This document shows, piece after piece, positions 5,690-8,218 of a stretch of 8,218 bases of DNA. The translations under genes were made by a program, and so were the position numbers. A model generated the notes under the pieces. The model did not search any database. It saw only the letters and a program-made list of their open reading frames with translations, and was not told the DNA's origin. Every line of letters starts with the position of its first letter. Positions within the stretch are counted from its first letter, which is position 1. Source of the stretch: Cytophagales bacterium (GTDB lineage Bacteria > Bacteroidota > Bacteroidia > Cytophagales > Cyclobacteriaceae); NCBI GenBank assembly GCA_003504855.1, contig DNZD01000350.1, positions 1 to 8,218 of the forward strand, written 5' to 3'.

Positions 5690-6883
5690 ATGAAGTTTTT
5701 GAGAAACCAGCTTGATTCCGTCAAGCACAATTTTGAAAAGGGAGGTAAGTGGGAGAAATTCTATTTTGCCTATGAGGCGTTTGATACGTTCTTGTTTTCC
5801 CCTGCTACCACCACCGGCGCTAAAGGCGTGCAGGTGCGTGATGCCGTCGACCTCAAAAGGTTGATGATGACGGTGGTGATAGCCATGTTGCCCTGCCTGG
5901 TGTTTGGCATGTGGAACGTAGGCCATCAGCATTTTCTGGCCATCGGTCAGGCAGCCACCTTCAGTGAGAAGTTCATGCTGGGTATGGTCAAAACGGTTCC
6001 CATCATTATCGTGGCTTATGCTGTAGGACTGGGTATTGAATTTGTTTTCTCCACCCTGCGTCGCCACCCGGTGAACGAAGGTTTCCTCGTGACGGGTATG
6101 TTGATTCCGCTCGTGATGCCTGCAGACATTCCGCTCTGGCAGGTAGCCATCGCCACGGCATTTGCTGTTGTAATCGGCAAGGAGGCATTTGGTGGTACGG
6201 GTATGAACGTATTGAATGTGGCCCTCACGGCCCGGGCATTCTTGTATTTCGCATACCCTTCGCAGATTTCAGGTGAAGTTTGGACGGTGCTCGGGGAAGG
6301 ATCGAAGACGGTTGCCGGATATTCTGGTGCAACACCCCTCGCCATCGCCGCACAATCTACGGGCAATGTGGTGACGGACCTCAACACATTTGGTGCAGGT
6401 TGGGCTGATGGTATCTATGACTTTTGGAATATGTTTCTGGGTGTGATGCCAGGTTGCATCGGAGAAACCTCTACGCTGATGTGCCTGATTGGTGCAGCCA
6501 TTCTCGTGATCACCGGTGTGGGAAGCTGGAAGATCATTTTCAGTGTATTTGCTGGTGCATTGGCCATGGGCTTCTTCCTGAATGCCGCTGGATCAACTCC
6601 CTTCTCACAGATGCCTCCCCAGTATCACCTGGTAATTGGTGGTCTGGCTTTTGGTGCCGTATTCATGGCAACTGATCCGGTTACCGCTGCTCAAACCGAG
6701 ACCGGAAAATGGATTTATGGGTTTCTGATTGGTGTATTCACCGTGCTGATTCGGGTATACAATCCGGCTTATCCGGAGGGTATTATGCTGGCGATTCTGT
6801 TGATGAACGTTTTCGCTCCGCTGATCGATTATTTTGTAGTATCTGCTAACAAAAAAAGAAGAATACAACGTGCGACAGTCTAA
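5690..6883 (+). CDS. nqrB: Na+-translocating NADH:quinone reductase subunit B
   Basis: Integral membrane subunit that carries covalent FMN and riboflavin and forms much of the Na+ path and the quinone-reducing site. The 397 residues and roughly ten hydrophobic segments match the family. The flavinylation motif SGAT is at 212-215 ('AGYSGATPLA'); Thr215 should carry FMN through a phosphoester bond, attached by ApbE, which is not in this window. Other family signatures are 'RRHPVNEGFLVTGMLIPL' at 124-141, 'GGTGMNVLNVALTARAFLYF' at 168-187, 'MATDPVTAAQTETGKWIYG' at 326-344 and 'NPAYPEGIMLAILLMNVFAP' at 358-377. The N-terminal cytoplasmic arm (1-55) includes 'FLFSPATTTGAKGVQVRDAVDLKR'. It starts 7 bases after nqrA, and its last 14 bases overlap nqrC, which points to coupled translation and fixed stoichiometry. 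No Shine-Dalgarno sequence is visible. Confidence 0.98.
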   Translation: MKFLRNQLDSVKHNFEKGGKWEKFYFAYEAFDTFLFSPATTTGAKGVQVRDAVDLKRLMMTVVIAMLPCLVFGMWNVGHQHFLAIGQAATFSEKFMLGMVKTVPIIIVAYAVGLGIEFVFSTLRRHPVNEGFLVTGMLIPLVMPADIPLWQVAIATAFAVVIGKEAFGGTGMNVLNVALTARAFLYFAYPSQISGEVWTVLGEGSKTVAGYSGATPLAIAAQSTGNVVTDLNTFGAGWADGIYDFWNMFLGVMPGCIGETSTLMCLIGAAILVITGVGSWKIIFSVFAGALAMGFFLNAAGSTPFSQMPPQYHLVIGGLAFGAVFMATDPVTAAQTETGKWIYGFLIGVFTVLIRVYNPAYPEGIMLAILLMNVFAPLIDYFVVSANKKRRIQRATV

Positions 6884-7595
6884 TCTTTACATCGTTTTAT
6901 ACTCCGCCGCAATTACCATCGTGTGCGGTGGCCTGCTGGCTTTTGCTTCCACCAGTCTGAAGGAAAAACAGGATGCCAACATTGCCATGGAGCAAAAGCA
7001 GAACATCTTGTCCTCCGTGCTCACGCTCAACGAGGGTGATGATATTAATGAAATGTACAAACGTAAAGTCAATGGGTTTGTCATTGATTTTGAAGGTGCC
7101 GTAAAAGAAGGGTTGAAGCCGGAAGATGTGGTGATCGCGGCAGAGTACAAGAAAGCACCCAAAGATCGCCTGCTCCCGGTGTATGAATTCCGCAGTGACT
7201 CAGGTCATGTGGAATTTGCGGTTATGCCCGTGTATGGTTATGGTCTCTGGAACAACATCTGGGGGTATGTTGCCGTGAAATCCGATTTTAACACCATTCA
7301 GGGCGTTAAGTTTCAGCATGCCGGCGAAACGCCTGGTCTGGGCGCCCGCATCGAATCCGAAGAAATTCAGGCTAGATTTAAGGATAAGGCGATCTTTGAC
7401 AATGGCAACCTCGTTTCCGTCGTTATTCAGAAGGGTGAGGGTCACGACTATGCCGACAGCCCGCACAAAGTGGATGGTATGTCCGGCGCTACCCTAACTG
7501 GAAAGGGAGTCAACAACATGTTGAAGGATTATCTTACTTGTTACGAGAAGTATTTGAAGAAGCATTCCGAAGGTTCTAAAACAGCATCTTTATGA
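6870..7595 (+). CDS. nqrC: Na+-translocating NADH:quinone reductase subunit C
   Basis: Subunit with one N-terminal membrane helix (about residues 6-28) and a periplasmic FMN-binding domain; it relays electrons from the NqrD/NqrE iron-sulfur centre to NqrB. The 241 residues fit the family (about 230-260). The flavin-attachment motif is SGATLT at 205-210, in '[18 protein letters not shown]', with Thr208 the expected FMN-bearing residue. '[18 protein letters not shown]' at 131-148 and '[14 protein letters not shown]' at 150-163 are the other hallmarks of the FMN_bind domain. The start is a GTG at 6870, inside nqrB: later ATGs (the first at residue 40) would remove the membrane helix, and the family begins with a short polar stretch before it. 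The 14-base overlap with nqrB and the ATGA overlap with nqrD imply one polycistronic message. Confidence 0.96.
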   Translation: MRQSNLYIVLYSAAITIVCGGLLAFASTSLKEKQDANIAMEQKQNILSSVLTLNEGDDINEMYKRKVNGFVIDFEGAVKEGLKPEDVVIAAEYKKAPKDRLLPVYEFRSDSGHVEFAVMPVYGYGLWNNIWGYVAVKSDFNTIQGVKFQHAGETPGLGARIESEEIQARFKDKAIFDNGNLVSVVIQKGEGHDYADSPHKVDGMSGATLTGKGVNNMLKDYLTCYEKYLKKHSEGSKTASL

Positions 7596-8218
7596 GCACA
7601 GAAACAGCAGAAGTAGTAGAAGTAGCCCCGAAAAAATCGGAGCCGCTCTTCTCCAAGAAGAACCGTAAGCTCATTTCCAATCCGTTGGATATGGATAACC
7701 CGGTAACGGTGCAGATTCTCGGTGTGTGTTCTGCCCTGGCCGTAACCACCCAGATGAAGCCGGCCTTTGTGATGTCCCTCGGACTCACCATTGTAACGGC
7801 TTGCTCCAACGTGGTAATCTCCATGATGCGAAACAGCATTCCTTCCCGGATCCGCATTATCGTTCAGCTGGCCATCGTGTCGCTGTGGGTAATCCTGGTG
7901 GATCAGATTCTGAAAGCATATGTGTATGATGTCTCCAAGCAGTTGTCTGTGTTTGTGGGGTTGATCATCACAAACTGTATTGTAATGGGACGTCTGGAAG
8001 CTTATGCCATGGGTAACAAGCCCTGGCCTTCGTTTTTGGATGGAATTGGAAACGGACTGGGTTATGGATTGATCCTGATGATCCTCGCTTTCGTTCGCGA
8101 ACTCTTTGGTGCCGGATCATTATTTGGATATAAGGTTTGGTCGGAAATGGGCTTGCATTATCAGGGCAATGGCTTGTTGTTGCTCCCGGCCGGCGCTTGT
8201 ATCCTGTTGGGTTCCATC
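7592..8218 (+). CDS. nqrD: Na+-translocating NADH:quinone reductase subunit D (C-terminus cut by window edge)
   Basis: Integral membrane subunit that, with NqrE, forms the pair of inverted six-helix proteins holding an intramembrane [2Fe-2S] cluster. The frame runs 209 codons to the window end without a stop; roughly 15-20 residues are probably missing. It starts at the ATG overlapping the nqrC stop (ATGA at 7592-7595). Family blocks are '[20 protein letters not shown]' at 41-60, '[20 protein letters not shown]' at 103-122, '[18 protein letters not shown]' at 123-140 and '[17 protein letters not shown]' at 147-163. Cys46 and Cys129 correspond to the two cluster-ligand cysteines (Cys29 and Cys112 in Vibrio cholerae); the spacing of 83 residues is identical. 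The N-terminus is about 17 residues longer than the Vibrio protein and is polar (Glu/Val then Lys/Ser rich). nqrE and nqrF should follow outside the window. Confidence 0.97.
   Translation, partial: MSTETAEVVEVAPKKSEPLFSKKNRKLISNPLDMDNPVTVQILGVCSALAVTTQMKPAFVMSLGLTIVTACSNVVISMMRNSIPSRIRIIVQLAIVSLWVILVDQILKAYVYDVSKQLSVFVGLIITNCIVMGRLEAYAMGNKPWPSFLDGIGNGLGYGLILMILAFVRELFGAGSLFGYKVWSEMGLHYQGNGLLLLPAGACILLGSI

Noticed and set aside
4273..5730. Long antisense frames opposite nqrA and nqrB (for example 4273-4782, 5461-5730, 5669-6067)
   Set aside because: They are shadows of well-identified genes, with His/Arg-rich composition typical of antisense translation and no recognisable domains.
6851..6883. 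Run of seven A (6851-6857) just before the nqrB/nqrC overlap, as a possible programmed frameshift making an NqrB-NqrC fusion
   Set aside because: Moving from nqrB into the nqrC frame needs a +1 shift, the zero-frame codons (AAA AAA AGA) do not form a canonical -1 slippery heptamer, and both subunits have normal separate ends. A GTG start inside the overlap explains the layout.

Overview
The window looks like chromosomal DNA from a Bacteroidota bacterium, most likely of the Cytophagales type. Four things point there: a MacB-type ABC permease with the 'MLKNY...RSLARHRLYGFINAFGL' style of N-terminus; a Na+-translocating NADH:quinone reductase (NQR) operon; almost no Shine-Dalgarno sequences before start codons; and two promoters that fit the Bacteroidota consensus TTG-N17-23-TAnnTTTG. 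Base composition is near 50% GC by eye. The placement rests on protein style and promoter grammar only, since no database search was possible.

Left part (1-2238): a truncated ABC transporter permease on the minus strand and a complete MATE-family efflux transporter on the plus strand are transcribed divergently from a 302-base intergenic region. That region holds a perfect 19-base palindrome and several copies of a CCGGATTT-like word.

Middle (2239-3316): the MATE gene converges on a small, highly charged coiled-coil protein gene. Between them is a tandem array of TAAGTAG heptamers that folds back on an imperfect inverted copy and probably acts as a two-way terminator. The small gene is divergent from a 229-residue conserved-looking cytosolic protein that I cannot name.

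Right part (3317-8218): a Bacteroidota-type promoter precedes a 47-codon lipoprotein gene, which lies 3 bases upstream of and is probably translationally coupled to cmk (cytidylate kinase). After a second Bacteroidota-type promoter comes the NQR operon nqrA-nqrB-nqrC-nqrD. It is tightly packed: an 7-base gap, then a 14-base overlap, then an ATGA overlap. nqrD is cut by the window edge, and nqrE and nqrF are expected beyond it. The key cofactor residues of the visible subunits are present: the flavinylated SGAT threonines of NqrB and NqrC, and the two NqrD cysteines that bind the intramembrane [2Fe-2S] cluster. NADH oxidation by this complex would pump Na+ out and reduce quinone (probably menaquinone). 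That Na+ gradient could in principle drive the MATE exporter, although the sequence does not show the coupling ion.

I see no mobile element, CRISPR array, RNA gene or clear undescribed multi-gene system. The points most worth a second look are the heptamer hairpin, the 19-base palindrome, the small lipoprotein coupled to cmk, and the two unnamed proteins at 2303-3316.
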